Source of the DNA: Pseudideonella sakaiensis
Lineage (GTDB): Bacteria; Pseudomonadota; Gammaproteobacteria; Burkholderiales; Burkholderiaceae_C
Assembly (NCBI RefSeq): GCF_001293525.1
Contig: NZ_BBYR01000026.1
Location: forward strand, 30,071 to 94,070
Direction: 5' to 3'
Length of the DNA: 64,000 nt
Below the pieces are notes generated by a model that ran no database searches, was not told where the DNA came from, and saw only the letters and a program-made list of their open reading frames with translations. Numbering within the stretch: the first letter of the stretch is position 1; each line of letters opens with the position of its first letter. Positions 36,447-44,965 of this stretch are shown one piece after another. A program made the translations under genes and the position numbers.

Positions 36447-37418
36447 TCAGAAGTAGCCTTCCTTCTTGCGCCGCTCCATCGCGGCCTCGGAGCTGCGGTC
36501 GTCCAGGCGGGTCGCACCGCGCTCGCTGACGGTGACCTGCAGCGTCTCGGCCACCACGTCGTCGGCGTCCGCCGCGGTGCTCTCCACCGGGCAGGTGCAG
36601 GTCATGTCGCCGACGGTGCGGAAGCGCACGTCGACCTGTTCGATGGCCTCGCCCGGCTGCGCCGGCGTGACCTCGGTGACCGGCACCAGCAGCCCCTTGC
36701 GGCGCACCACCGGCCGGGCATGACGGTAGTACAGCGAGGGCAGCGGGATGGCTTCGCGCGCGATGTAGAGCCAGACGTCGAGCTCGGTCCAGTTGCTGAT
36801 CGGGAACGCGCGCATGTGCTCGCCGGGCTGCAGGCGGGTATTGAACAGCGTCCACAGCTCGGGGCGCTGTGCCTTCGGCTGCCACTGGCCGAAGGCATCG
36901 CGGTGGCTGAAGATGCGCTCCTTCGCGCGCGCCTTCTCCTCGTCGCGCCGCGCCCCGCCGATCAGCACGTCGAAGCGGTGGGCCTCGATCGCCTCGAGCA
37001 AGGCGACCGTCTGGTGCCCGTTGCGCGATTCCAGCGGGTGCGCCAGGCGCACCGTGCCGCGGCGGATCGAGTCCTCCAGGTGCGCCACCTCGAGCCGGTC
37101 GCCCATTTCGGCCACGCGGCGGTCGCGGAAGTCGATCACCTCGGGGAAGTTGTGGCCGGTGTCCACGTGCAGCAGCGGGAAGGGCAGGCGCCCGGCGTAG
37201 TCGGGCCGGCCGTCGGCGCCCGCGATGCGGCGCTTGAAGGCCTTCTCCGCCAGCCGCAGCACCACGCAGGAGTCCTTGCCGCTGGAGAACAGCAGGGCCG
37301 GCCGCTCGAAGGCGGCCGCGGTCTCGCGCAGCACGAAGATCGCCTCTTCCTCGAGCCAGTCGAGGTGGCGGTGGTCGATCTCGGGCCGCAGTTGCGTGGC
37401 GGTCTGGGGGGCGTTCAT
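36447..37418 (-). CDS. cysD: Sulfate adenylyltransferase subunit 2
   Basis: Adenylyl-transferring subunit of ATP sulfurylase. 323 residues. PP-loop LLFSSGKDSCVVLRLAEKAF, HVDTGHNFPEVIDFRD, RRDEEKARAKERIFS, and the family's C-terminus RRKKEGYF. ATG overlaps the cysH stop (ATGA). Confidence 0.97.
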   Translation of the reverse strand: MNAPQTATQLRPEIDHRHLDWLEEEAIFVLRETAAAFERPALLFSSGKDSCVVLRLAEKAFKRRIAGADGRPDYAGRLPFPLLHVDTGHNFPEVIDFRDRRVAEMGDRLEVAHLEDSIRRGTVRLAHPLESRNGHQTVALLEAIEAHRFDVLIGGARRDEEKARAKERIFSHRDAFGQWQPKAQRPELWTLFNTRLQPGEHMRAFPISNWTELDVWLYIAREAIPLPSLYYRHARPVVRRKGLLVPVTEVTPAQPGEAIEQVDVRFRTVGDMTCTCPVESTAADADDVVAETLQVTVSERGATRLDDRSSEAAMERRKKEGYF

Positions 37419-38191
37419 GCCGGGGCTCCGGTCGGGGTGGCGGGCAGGGGGCTGGCGCTGGCCGGCACGTGCAGGCCGCATTCCTTGGCTGCCTCGTCCT
37501 CCCACCACCAGCGGCCGGCGCGGAAGTCCTCGCCGACGGCGATCGCGCGGGTGCAGGGCGCGCAGCCGATGCTCGGCATGTAGGCGTCGTGCAGCGGGTT
37601 GAAGGGGACCGCGTGGCGCTGGATGTAGTGCCAGACGTCGGCCCACGACCAGTCGGCCAGCGGGTTGAGCTTCTCGCGGCCGCGGTCGTCGGCGCCGCGC
37701 GGCGCGACCTCGCCGCGCGCCTGCGACTGCTCGCGCCGCAGCCCGGTGACCCAGGCGCTGCGACCGTCGAGCAGGCGCTCCAGCGGCTCGAGCTTGCGCA
37801 GCGCGCAGCAGGCCTTGCGCAGCGCGATGCTCTGCCGCATCGGCGCGTCGCCGTGCAACTGCACGAAGCGGTCGGCGGCCACCGGGTCGGGGCGGAACAC
37901 CGCGACCGTGCGGCCGTAGTGCTGCGCGATCACCGGCAGCAGCGCCAGCGTCTCGGGGTGCAGCATGCCGGTGTCCAGGGTCGCCAGGTCGATCGGCAGC
38001 GCGTGGCGTGCGATCAGGTCGGTCACCACCATGTCCTCGGCGCCCAGGCTCGTGGCCTGCACGATCCGGCCGGCGTGCTGCGCTGCCGCCTCGCGCAGCA
38101 GCCGCAGCGCCCCGTCGACCCGCTGCGCGTGGCCGGGCGTCTCGCGGGCATACAGCGCGATCGCACTCGCGGGGCGGCCCGGCACGCTCAT
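37415..38191 (-). CDS. cysH: Adenylylsulfate (APS) reductase, iron-sulfur type
   Basis: Reduces activated sulfate to sulfite. 258 residues. Two Cys pairs, ALRKACCALRKLEP and SIGCAPCTRAI, are the [4Fe-4S] ligands that distinguish APS reductases from PAPS reductases; the catalytic Cys is near the end in KECGLHV. SLGAEDMVVTDLI is the PP-loop region. This explains the absence of cysC. The stop overlaps cysD and the start overlaps the DUF934 gene, both as ATGA. Confidence 0.94.
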   Translation of the reverse strand: MSVPGRPASAIALYARETPGHAQRVDGALRLLREAAAQHAGRIVQATSLGAEDMVVTDLIARHALPIDLATLDTGMLHPETLALLPVIAQHYGRTVAVFRPDPVAADRFVQLHGDAPMRQSIALRKACCALRKLEPLERLLDGRSAWVTGLRREQSQARGEVAPRGADDRGREKLNPLADWSWADVWHYIQRHAVPFNPLHDAYMPSIGCAPCTRAIAVGEDFRAGRWWWEDEAAKECGLHVPASASPLPATPTGAPA

Positions 38192-38727
38192 ATCGACGCG
38201 CCTTCCTCGACGAAGCGCGTGCGCGGCGCGGCGCCCTGCTCGTCGGCGGGTCGGGCGAACAGCGGGCGCGGGTCGCGCACGTCGCCCTGGTAGTAGGCGG
38301 CGAAGAAGCCCAGGGCCCGCTCCGCGGCGGCGCGCGACTGGTCCGCGCGCAGCACCACCGCATCGACACCGGTGCGCAGCAGCAGCGGCAGCATGTCGAC
38401 CAGCACCTCGCCGGTGGCGCGCACCTGGCCGGCGTAGCGGTGGCGCACGCGCAGCAGGTGCGCCTGGCTGTAGGCGCGGCCGTCGGTCCACTTCGGGAAG
38501 TGCAGCGCGACCAGCGCCAGCCGTGGCAGGTCCTCGGCCAGCGTCGCGACGTCGACGTCGTTGGCGATGGCCACGCCGACGGGCAGGCCGGCCGGCCAGT
38601 GGGCCCGCACCGCATGCCATTGCTCCAGGCTCAGCAGTCGGTGCGCCGACGGGGTCAGCGTGACGATCGGGCCGTCGTCGCCGGCGACGCCGCGCCAGCG
38701 GTCCTGGGACGGGGTGATGAACTGCAT
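38188..38727 (-). CDS. DUF934 family protein of the sulfate-assimilation operon
   Basis: 179 residues. Conserved stretches: HFPKWTDGRAYSQAHLLR and VDAVVLRADQSRAAAERALG, typical of DUF934, which sits between cysI and cysH in many proteobacteria. Function not established; no metal or nucleotide motif is visible. The stop overlaps cysH (ATGA), so the products are made together, and a role in assembling or assisting sulfite or APS reductase is plausible. Confidence 0.9.
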   Translation of the reverse strand: MQFITPSQDRWRGVAGDDGPIVTLTPSAHRLLSLEQWHAVRAHWPAGLPVGVAIANDVDVATLAEDLPRLALVALHFPKWTDGRAYSQAHLLRVRHRYAGQVRATGEVLVDMLPLLLRTGVDAVVLRADQSRAAAERALGFFAAYYQGDVRDPRPLFARPADEQGAAPRTRFVEEGASI

Positions 38728-38740
38728 CGGAAGGCTCCGG

Positions 38741-40483
38741 TCAGGCCGCCAGCGGCGCGGCGGCGGTGGCGCGGCGCACCGCGTTGGCGGCCTCGCGGAA
38801 CGGGTCCAGGCCCAGCCGCTGCACCGCGTCGATGAAGCGCTCGCGCCCGTCGCGCCGCGCCAGGTAGGTCTCGATCACGGCCTCGACCACGTCGGCCACC
38901 TCGTCGGCGGCGAAGGACGGGCCGATCACCTTGCCGGGCACCGGCTGGGGCGCCAGTGCCGAGCCGTCGGAGCCGCCGAGCGAGACCTGGTACCACTCCT
39001 TGCCGTCCTTGTCGACGCCGAGGATGCCGATGTGGCCGCTGTGGTGGTGGCCGCAGGAGTTGATGCAGCCGCTCAGGTGCAGGTCGATGTCGCCGATGTC
39101 CTCGATCCGGTCCAGGTCCTCGAAGCGCTCGCTGATCGCCGCGGCGACCGGGATCGAGCGCGCATTGGCCAGCGCGCAGAAGTCGCCGCCGGGGCAGGCG
39201 ATCAGGTCGCTGAGCAGGCCGATGTTCGGCGTCGCGAAGCCGGCGTCGCGGGCGGCGTGCCAGAGCGCGAACAGCGTGTCCTCGGCGACCCAGGGCAGCA
39301 CCAGGTTCTGGTCGTGCGAGACGCGCAGCTCGCCCAGGCTCCAGCGCTCGGCGAGGTCGGCCGCGGCCTCCATCTGCGCCGCCGTGACGTCGCCCGGTGC
39401 CTGGCCGGCGCGCTTCAGCGACAGCGTGACGGCGCGGTAGCCCGGCAGCCGGTGCCCGTGGGTGTTGCGCTGCAGCCAGCGGGCGAAGCCGGCCGGCGCA
39501 TCGGCCGGCGGCGCCCAGGGCGCAGCGCCGGTGGCGTGCGGCCGCAGCCCGGCCGGGTCGACGAAGCAGGCGGCGACGCGGTCGAACTCGGCCTGCGGGA
39601 TGCGGTGCAGCAGCGCCGCCTCGTCGCCGCCGAGGATCTGCGCGTACTCGCGCGCCACCGCGTCGACGAAGCGGGCGCCTTCGGCCTTCACCAGGATCTT
39701 GATGCGGGCCTTGTAGAGGTTGTCGCGCCGGCCGTAGCGGTTGTAGACGCGCACCACGGCCTCGATGTAGAGCAGGATGTCCTGCCACGGCACGAACTCG
39801 GACAGCGTCGTCGCGACGATCGGCGTGCGGCCCATCCCGCCACCGACGGCCACCCGGAAGCCGACCGCGCCCGCCGCGTCGCGCACCAGCTGCAGGCCGA
39901 TGTCGTGCCAGGCGGTCGCGGCGCGGTCCTCGCGCGCGCCGGTGATCGCGATCTTGAACTTGCGCGGCAGGAAGGCGAATTCGGGGTGCAGCGTGCTCCA
40001 CTGCCGCAGCAGCTCGGCGTAGGGGCGCGGGTCGATCGCCTCGTCCGGCGCGATGCCGGCGAAGCAGTCGCTCGTGATGTTGCGGATGCAGTTGCCGCTG
40101 GTCTGGATGCCGTGCAGGTCGACCTCGGCCAGCTTGTCCATCACGTCGGCGCTGCGCGCCAGCGGGATCCAGTTGAACTGCAGGTTCTGGCGCGTCGTGA
40201 AGTGGCCGTAGCCGCCTTCGCCGGCGAACGGGCCGTCCGGCTGGCGGTCGTCGTCGCGCGCGATGCGGGCCAGCTGGCGCAGCTGGCGGGCACTCAGCTC
40301 GCCGTAGGGCACCGCGACGCGCAGCATCGGCGCGTGGCGCTGCACGTACCAGCCGTTCTGCAGCCGCAGCGCGCGGAACTCGTCCTCGCCGAGCTGGCCG
40401 GCGAGGTGGCGCTGCAGCTGGTCGCGGTACTGGGCGGCCCGCTGGCGGACGAAGTGGCGGTCGAAGTCGGTGTACTGGTACAT
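38741..40483 (-). CDS. cysI: Siroheme-dependent sulfite (nitrite/sulfite) reductase
   Basis: Six-electron reduction of sulfite to sulfide. 580 residues with two ferredoxin-like half-domains and two siroheme domains. Cluster ligands: CPGGDFC (C-x5-C) and CINSC (C-x3-C, followed by GHHHSGHIGIL). Substrate-binding residues in GGYGHFTTRQNLQFNWIPL and GIQTSGNCIRN. There is no cysJ flavoprotein gene beside it, so the electron donor is probably ferredoxin. First gene of the run; divergent from the patatin-like gene. Confidence 0.95.
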   Translation of the reverse strand: MYQYTDFDRHFVRQRAAQYRDQLQRHLAGQLGEDEFRALRLQNGWYVQRHAPMLRVAVPYGELSARQLRQLARIARDDDRQPDGPFAGEGGYGHFTTRQNLQFNWIPLARSADVMDKLAEVDLHGIQTSGNCIRNITSDCFAGIAPDEAIDPRPYAELLRQWSTLHPEFAFLPRKFKIAITGAREDRAATAWHDIGLQLVRDAAGAVGFRVAVGGGMGRTPIVATTLSEFVPWQDILLYIEAVVRVYNRYGRRDNLYKARIKILVKAEGARFVDAVAREYAQILGGDEAALLHRIPQAEFDRVAACFVDPAGLRPHATGAAPWAPPADAPAGFARWLQRNTHGHRLPGYRAVTLSLKRAGQAPGDVTAAQMEAAADLAERWSLGELRVSHDQNLVLPWVAEDTLFALWHAARDAGFATPNIGLLSDLIACPGGDFCALANARSIPVAAAISERFEDLDRIEDIGDIDLHLSGCINSCGHHHSGHIGILGVDKDGKEWYQVSLGGSDGSALAPQPVPGKVIGPSFAADEVADVVEAVIETYLARRDGRERFIDAVQRLGLDPFREAANAVRRATAAAPLAA

Positions 40484-40658
40484 GGGCGGGTCGGCGGGAG
40501 GGCCGTCGCGCGGCGCCCGGCGGGCCCCACGACAATCGGCGCCGCCAGGCCCCTGGCCGGCCGGCCCCGTCCGACACCGCGACGGCGGACCGCGACCGGG
40601 GCTCCGGCGGGAACGGCGACTGTAGGTGTCGCCTTTATGGTTGAGAACGACTTTCTAG
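40484..40658. promoter_or_regulatory. Divergent promoter region, cysI / patatin-like gene
   Basis: About 175 bases. Most is very GC-rich, but 40630-40690 is an AT-rich island (TTTATGGTTGAGAACGAC and TTTGTTTATTC) running into the patatin-like start. Such an island upstream of cysI is where a CysB-type activator would be expected. No exact operator could be assigned. Confidence 0.35.
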
Positions 40659-41681
40659 ATGTTTGTTTATTCGCACGGGACATATGAGTCCTCGGTTCGT
40701 GCGGCGAGGCACGGCCCCTGGGGCCGTGCGGCGGCGCTGTGCGCCGCGCTGTGCCTGGCCGCCTGCGCGACCCGCGCGCCGGCGCCCGCCCCGCTGCCGG
40801 CGCCCGCGCCGCCGCCCGCCGGCACCGCCGCGCCGGCCGCGCCCGCCGCGCCGGCCCCCGCGTTGCGCCCGCCCCGCGTCGGCCTGGCCTTGGGCGGCGG
40901 CGCGGCCCGCGGCTTCGCCCACGTCGGCGTGATCCAGGTGCTGGAGGAGAACGGCCTCGCCCCGGCGCTGGTGGCCGGCACCTCGGCCGGCAGCCTGGTG
41001 GCCACGCTGTACGCCAGCGGCCTGGACGGCCGCCGGCTCGCGGGCCTGGCCGAGACCATGGACGAATCCAGCTTCACCGACTGGGCCTACCCCGGGCGCG
41101 GCCTGCTGCGCGGCGAGCAGCTCGCGCGCTACGTGCGTGAGCACACCGGCGGCCGGCCGATCGAGCAGATGCGCCTGCCGCTCGGCATCGTCGCCACCGA
41201 CCTCGACAGCGGCCAGCCGATGCTGTTCCGCCGCGGCGATCCCGGCGTCGCCGTGCGCGCGTCGAGTGCCGTGCCGGCCGTGTTCCAGCCCGTGCGCATC
41301 GGCGACCGGGAGTACGTGGATGGCGGGCTGGTGTCGCCGGTGCCGGTCCGCTTCGCGCGCCAGATGGGGGCGGAGCTGGTGATCGCGGTCGACATTTCGG
41401 CCGTGCCCGACGGCATGCCCACCGGCGATCCGGTGCGCCTGCTGCTGCAGACCTTCGCGATCATGGGCCGCAGCATCAACCAGTTCGAGCTGCGCGATGC
41501 GGAGCTGGTGGTGCGGCCGCGGCTGCCCGGCATCTCGGGCACCAACTTCGCGGCGCGGCGCCAGGCCATCCAGGCCGGCCGCGACGCGATGACGGCCCAG
41601 CTGCCCGCGTTGAAGGCCCTGCTGTCGGCGCGGGCGCGGCCGCTGGGCCCGGCGGGCTCGGCCGAGGGGGCCCCGCACTGA
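40659..41681 (+). CDS. Patatin-like phospholipase lipoprotein
   Basis: 340 residues. Probable lipoprotein: AALCAALCLAACATRAP, lipobox Cys near residue 36, then a Pro/Ala linker. Patatin (RssA-like) domain from ~70: oxyanion loop LALGGGAARGFAHVGVI, nucleophile GTSAGSLVATLYASG, and the Asp of the catalytic dyad in YVDGGLVSPVPV. It probably hydrolyses phospholipid acyl esters at the envelope. ATG 40659 is the only in-frame start before the lipobox but has no Shine-Dalgarno. Confidence 0.88.
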   Translation: MFVYSHGTYESSVRAARHGPWGRAAALCAALCLAACATRAPAPAPLPAPAPPPAGTAAPAAPAAPAPALRPPRVGLALGGGAARGFAHVGVIQVLEENGLAPALVAGTSAGSLVATLYASGLDGRRLAGLAETMDESSFTDWAYPGRGLLRGEQLARYVREHTGGRPIEQMRLPLGIVATDLDSGQPMLFRRGDPGVAVRASSAVPAVFQPVRIGDREYVDGGLVSPVPVRFARQMGAELVIAVDISAVPDGMPTGDPVRLLLQTFAIMGRSINQFELRDAELVVRPRLPGISGTNFAARRQAIQAGRDAMTAQLPALKALLSARARPLGPAGSAEGAPH

Positions 41682-41718
41682 CGGGCCCCGGGGGAAGGCG
41701 GCCACCCGGAAAACAAAG

Positions 41719-41740
41719 AGCCCGGCACGGAGGCCGGGCT
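41719..41740 (-). terminator. Hairpin with T-rich flank on the minus strand
   Basis: AGCCCGGC / GCCGGGCT, 8-bp stem, 6-nt loop. Read on the minus strand it is followed by CTTTGTTTTCC. It lies between the convergent patatin-like and phasin genes and may back up the stronger hairpin at 41867-41892. Confidence 0.45.
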
Positions 41741-41866
41741 GGAAAACCCTGGACGCAGGCGTCGCAGGGACCGAGGAGTCAAGCAAAAGGCGGCTGCAGC
41801 CGGGCTGCAGTCCTTCGTTGTGAGCCCCGGGTCCGCCGCGAAGTTCGGCGCTCTACAAAAGTTTAC

Positions 41867-41892
41867 GGGCCGCCGGAGTGCTCCGGCGGCCC
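41867..41892 (-). terminator. Terminator of the phasin gene
   Basis: 11-bp perfect stem GGGCCGCCGGA / TCCGGCGGCCC with loop GTGC. On the minus strand it is followed by GTAAACTTTTGTAG, which supplies a T-rich flank. About 70 bases after the phasin stop. The rest of 41682-41963 holds no reading frame I can support. Confidence 0.65.
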
Positions 41893-41963
41893 GTGTTGCC
41901 GGGCCGTGCCGCGCTTGGCGGTCATGGCTCGGCCATGTGCGGCCCGGCATGCCGGGCGCGGGC

Positions 41964-42518
41964 TCAGGCGGCGCGCTTGGCCGGCTTGGCGGCGACTTGC
42001 GTGGCCTTCACCGCGGTCGAGGTGATGGTCTGGAAGTTGGCTTCGGCGACTTCCGCGGCCTGCTTCGCGGCCTTGTGGACGCTTTCGTAGGCGTTGTTCG
42101 CGGCGGCCACGGCCGACTTCATCATCGCCACGGCGTTCTCGGTGCCGGCCGGCGCGTTCTTCACGGCGGTGTCGACCACGGCCATGAACTTCTTCTGCGA
42201 CTCGGCGGCGGTCGCCTCGACGACCTTGCTGACTTCGGCGTTGGTGGCGGCGGCGATGTCGTACAGGTGGCGGCTGTAGGCGGCGGCCTTCTCGGCGGCC
42301 GGTTGCAGCAGGCCGGCCTGCAGCGCCAGCAGTTCCTGCGCGTCCTTGACCGACAGCGCGGCCTTGGTCGTCTCGGCGGCTTCGCCCATCGCGGCCTTGG
42401 CGACCTGCAGGTTCAGCTCGACGAGCTTCTCGACGCCTTCGAAGGCCTTGCCGGTCAGGCCGAAGAGGGTTTCGATGTTGGCCTTGTGGGTGGCCAGGAT
42501 TTGTTCGGCAGTCATCAT
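41964..42518 (-). CDS. phaP: Phasin (PHB granule-associated protein)
   Basis: 184 residues, coating polyhydroxyalkanoate granules. Almost wholly alpha-helical and Ala-rich with the phasin phrases [20 protein letters not shown] and [20 protein letters not shown], and a Lys/Ala C-terminus ([10 protein letters not shown]). Two tandem ATGs (42518, 42515); a GGAG site suits the first. A good promoter lies ~90 bases upstream, bracketed by two TGC-N3-GCA elements that fit the PhaR regulator, so induction when PHB accumulates is expected. Confidence 0.94.
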   Translation of the reverse strand: MMTAEQILATHKANIETLFGLTGKAFEGVEKLVELNLQVAKAAMGEAAETTKAALSVKDAQELLALQAGLLQPAAEKAAAYSRHLYDIAAATNAEVSKVVEATAAESQKKFMAVVDTAVKNAPAGTENAVAMMKSAVAAANNAYESVHKAAKQAAEVAEANFQTITSTAVKATQVAAKPAKRAA

Positions 42519-42585
42519 GATCGCGATCTCCAGTGGGGTTGAAGGTTCAGCCCGTGGGCCGGTGGTGCGCCGGTGCGTCTTTTGT

Positions 42586-42597
42586 TGCACTGCACCA
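42586..42597 (+). promoter_or_regulatory. PhaR-like operator, start-proximal copy
   Basis: TGCACTGCACCA, matching the TGC-N3-GCA core reported for PhaR. Lies at about +2 to +13 relative to the predicted phasin transcription start. Confidence 0.5.
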
Positions 42598-42605
42598 TGG
42601 GCGCC

Positions 42606-42633
42606 AGTATAGGGCTTCCGGCACCGGCGGCAA
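42606..42633 (-). promoter_or_regulatory. Sigma-70-type promoter of the phasin gene
   Basis: Minus strand: -35 TTGCCG (42633-42628), 16-bp spacer, -10 TATACT (42611-42606, five of six to consensus). Start predicted near 42599, giving a leader of ~80 nt. Confidence 0.65.
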
Positions 42634-42644
42634 GCCTTTTTTGT

Positions 42645-42656
42645 TGCGGTGCAGCA
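42645..42656 (+). promoter_or_regulatory. PhaR-like operator, upstream copy
   Basis: TGCGGTGCAGCA, the same motif as at 42586-42597, with the same preceding TTTTGT. It lies just upstream of the -35, so the two copies bracket the promoter 59 bases apart. Confidence 0.5.
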
Positions 42657-42724
42657 AAGTGGAGGGGCTTCCCTAATTTCCCGGCGTCGAGGGCCGCGGC
42701 CACGCCGCCCGAGAATCACGGCCG

Positions 42725-43708
42725 ATGCGGGCCTTCCACTCCGACCACTTCGTGCTGCCGCTGCCGGCCGGGCACCGCTTTCCGATGGGCAAGTACGCGC
42801 GGCTGCGCGAGCGGGTGCGCGAGGCGCTGCCGGCCGTGCGCCTGTGCGAGGCGCCGGCCGCGAGCGACGGCGAGCTGGCGCTGGCGCACACGCCGCGCTA
42901 CGTCACCGCGGTCACCGAGGGGCTGCTGTCGGCCGCCGAGCAGCGCGAGATCGGCTTCCCGTGGAGCGAACGCATGGTCGAGCGGGCGCGACGCTCGGTG
43001 GGGGCGACGATCGCCGCCGCACGCAGCGCGCTCGTCGACGGCGAAGGCATCGCGGCCAACCTCGCCGGCGGCACCCACCATGCCGCCGCCGACAAGGGCA
43101 GCGGCTTCTGCGTCTTCAACGACGTGGCGGTGGCCGCACGGTTGATGCAGGCCGAATGGCACCGGCGCGAGCGCCGGCTGCTGCGCGTGGTCGTGATCGA
43201 CCTGGACGTGCACCAGGGCAATGGCACCGCGGCCATCTTCCGCGACGACCCGACGGTGTTCACGCTCTCGCTGCACGGGGCGCGCAACTTTCCCTTCCGC
43301 AAGGAGCCGGGCGACCTCGACGTCGAGCTGCCCGACGGCTGCGGCGACACCGACTACCTGGCGGCGCTCGATCGCGCGCTGCACGAGGCCTGGGCGCGCC
43401 AGTCCGACGCCCCGCCGGGCCTGGCCTTCTACCTGGCCGGGGCCGACCCGCACGAGGGCGACCGGCTGGGTCGCCTGAAGCTGAGCGCCGCCGGCCTGGC
43501 CGAGCGCGACCGCCGGGTGCTGGGCGCGCTGCGTGCCCGCGGCATCCCGGTGGCGGTCTCGATGGCCGGGGGCTACGGGCGCGAGCTCGAGGTGACGGTC
43601 GCGCTGCAGCTCGCGACGCTGGCGCAAGCACAGCACCAGCACGCGGCCGGCTGGCCGGGCGCCGGGCGCCAGGCCGCGGCGGCCTTCGGCCGAACTGGTG
43701 AACAATAG
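42725..43708 (+). CDS. Histone-deacetylase-family amidohydrolase
   Basis: 327 residues; zinc-dependent deacetylase fold as in acetoin-utilisation AcuC and acetylpolyamine amidohydrolases. Active-site phrases: [19 protein letters not shown] (catalytic His pair), [16 protein letters not shown] (zinc Asp/His) and [11 protein letters not shown] (zinc Asp), with SMAGGYGRE near the end. True substrate unknown. Next to phasin but on the opposite strand. Followed after 6 bases by a thioesterase gene, so the two are likely cotranscribed. Confidence 0.92.
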   Translation: MRAFHSDHFVLPLPAGHRFPMGKYARLRERVREALPAVRLCEAPAASDGELALAHTPRYVTAVTEGLLSAAEQREIGFPWSERMVERARRSVGATIAAARSALVDGEGIAANLAGGTHHAAADKGSGFCVFNDVAVAARLMQAEWHRRERRLLRVVVIDLDVHQGNGTAAIFRDDPTVFTLSLHGARNFPFRKEPGDLDVELPDGCGDTDYLAALDRALHEAWARQSDAPPGLAFYLAGADPHEGDRLGRLKLSAAGLAERDRRVLGALRARGIPVAVSMAGGYGRELEVTVALQLATLAQAQHQHAAGWPGAGRQAAAAFGRTGEQ

Positions 43709-43714
43709 CCGCCC

Positions 43715-44188
43715 ATGAGCGACGCGACCCCTGCCGCCGCCGAGCGGCCCCTCGCCGAGCCGCGCTCGGCCTATGCGCGGTTCCGCCGTCTGGGCACCCG
43801 CTGGATGGACAACGATGCCTACGGCCACCTGAACAACGTCGTCTACTACAGCCTGTTCGACACCGCCGTCAACGCGACGCTGATCGAGGCGGGTGCGCTC
43901 GACATCCACCACGGCGACGCGATCGGCCTGGTGGTCGAGACGCACTGCAACTTCTTCGCGTCGCTCGCCTTTCCGGAGCCGGTGGATGCCGGCCTGCGCG
44001 TGGCGCGGATCGGCAGCGCGAGCGTGCGCTACGAGATCGGGCTGTTCGCCGCCGACGCGCCGCTGACGGCGGCGCGCGGCCACTTCGTCCACGTCTACGT
44101 GGACCGGCTGACGCGCCGGCCGGTGCCGGCGCTGCCGCCCGCGCTGCGCGCGCTGCTGCAGACCCTGGTGCCCGGCGGCGCCGGCTGA
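43715..44188 (+). CDS. Acyl-CoA thioesterase, 4-hydroxybenzoyl-CoA thioesterase family
   Basis: 157 residues, single hotdog domain. The signature WMDNDAYGHLNNVVYYSLFD holds the catalytic Asp of the family, followed by THCNFFASLAFPEPVDAGLR and HFVHVYVDRLTRRPVP. Hydrolyses an acyl- or aroyl-CoA; substrate not readable. Lies in a plus-strand run behind the HDAC-like gene. Confidence 0.9.
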   Translation: MSDATPAAAERPLAEPRSAYARFRRLGTRWMDNDAYGHLNNVVYYSLFDTAVNATLIEAGALDIHHGDAIGLVVETHCNFFASLAFPEPVDAGLRVARIGSASVRYEIGLFAADAPLTAARGHFVHVYVDRLTRRPVPALPPALRALLQTLVPGGAG

Positions 44189-44242
44189 CGCCGGCCCGCA
44201 GGCAGCCGTCCCTCCCCCGATCCCCGTCCCCGCGGAGTCCCC

Positions 44243-44965
44243 TTGAGCTTCACGCCCGACATCCACTTCCAGGCCGATGCCGCCCAGGCCGACGCGATCG
44301 TCTCGGCGATCACCTCGCGCACCTCGATCCGCCGCTTCCTGCCGACGCCGGTGCCGCGCGAGACCGTGCTGCGCATCCTCGACGTGGCCGCGCGCGCACC
44401 GTCGGGCACCAACACCCAGCCCTGGAAGGTGCACGTGCTGACCGGGCAATCGCTGTCGACCCTCGCGGACGCGCTGTGCGCCGCCTTCGACGACCCGGCG
44501 GTCGCCCGGACCCATGCCGAGGAGTACGACTACTACCCGAAGGAATGGCGCTCGCCCTTCATCGAGCGGCGCCGCAAGGTCGGCTGGGACCTGTACGGCC
44601 TGCTCGGGCTGACGCGCGACAACAAGGCCGGGATGCACGCCCAGCACCGCCGCAACTACCGCTTCTTCGACGCGCCGGTCGGCCTGATGTTCACCATCGA
44701 CCGCGTGATGGGGCAGGGCAGCTGGCTCGACTACGGCATGTTCCTGCAGAACGTGATGGTCGCGGCCCGCGCCTTCGGCCTGCACACCTGCCCGCAGGCC
44801 GCGTTCAACCCCTTCCACCGGCTGATCATGGCGCACCTGGGCGCGCCCGAGCAGGAGATGCTCGTCTGCGGCATGTCACTCGGCCACGTCGATCCGGCGG
44901 CGATCGAGAACACGCTGGTGACCGAGCGCGAGCCGGCGGCCGCCTTCACCACCTTCCACCCGTGA
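44243..44965 (+). CDS. Nitroreductase-family FMN oxidoreductase
   Basis: 240 residues. FMN-binding phrases SRTSIRRFLPTPVPRE, ARAPSGTNTQPWKVHVL and LVCGMSLGHVDPAA near the end. Start is TTG at 44243 with a GGAG site; there is no better upstream start. The stop overlaps the next GTG (GTGA). Could reduce nitroaromatics or quinones, or act in degradation; the physiological substrate is unknown. Confidence 0.9.
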   Translation: MSFTPDIHFQADAAQADAIVSAITSRTSIRRFLPTPVPRETVLRILDVAARAPSGTNTQPWKVHVLTGQSLSTLADALCAAFDDPAVARTHAEEYDYYPKEWRSPFIERRRKVGWDLYGLLGLTRDNKAGMHAQHRRNYRFFDAPVGLMFTIDRVMGQGSWLDYGMFLQNVMVAARAFGLHTCPQAAFNPFHRLIMAHLGAPEQEMLVCGMSLGHVDPAAIENTLVTEREPAAAFTTFHP

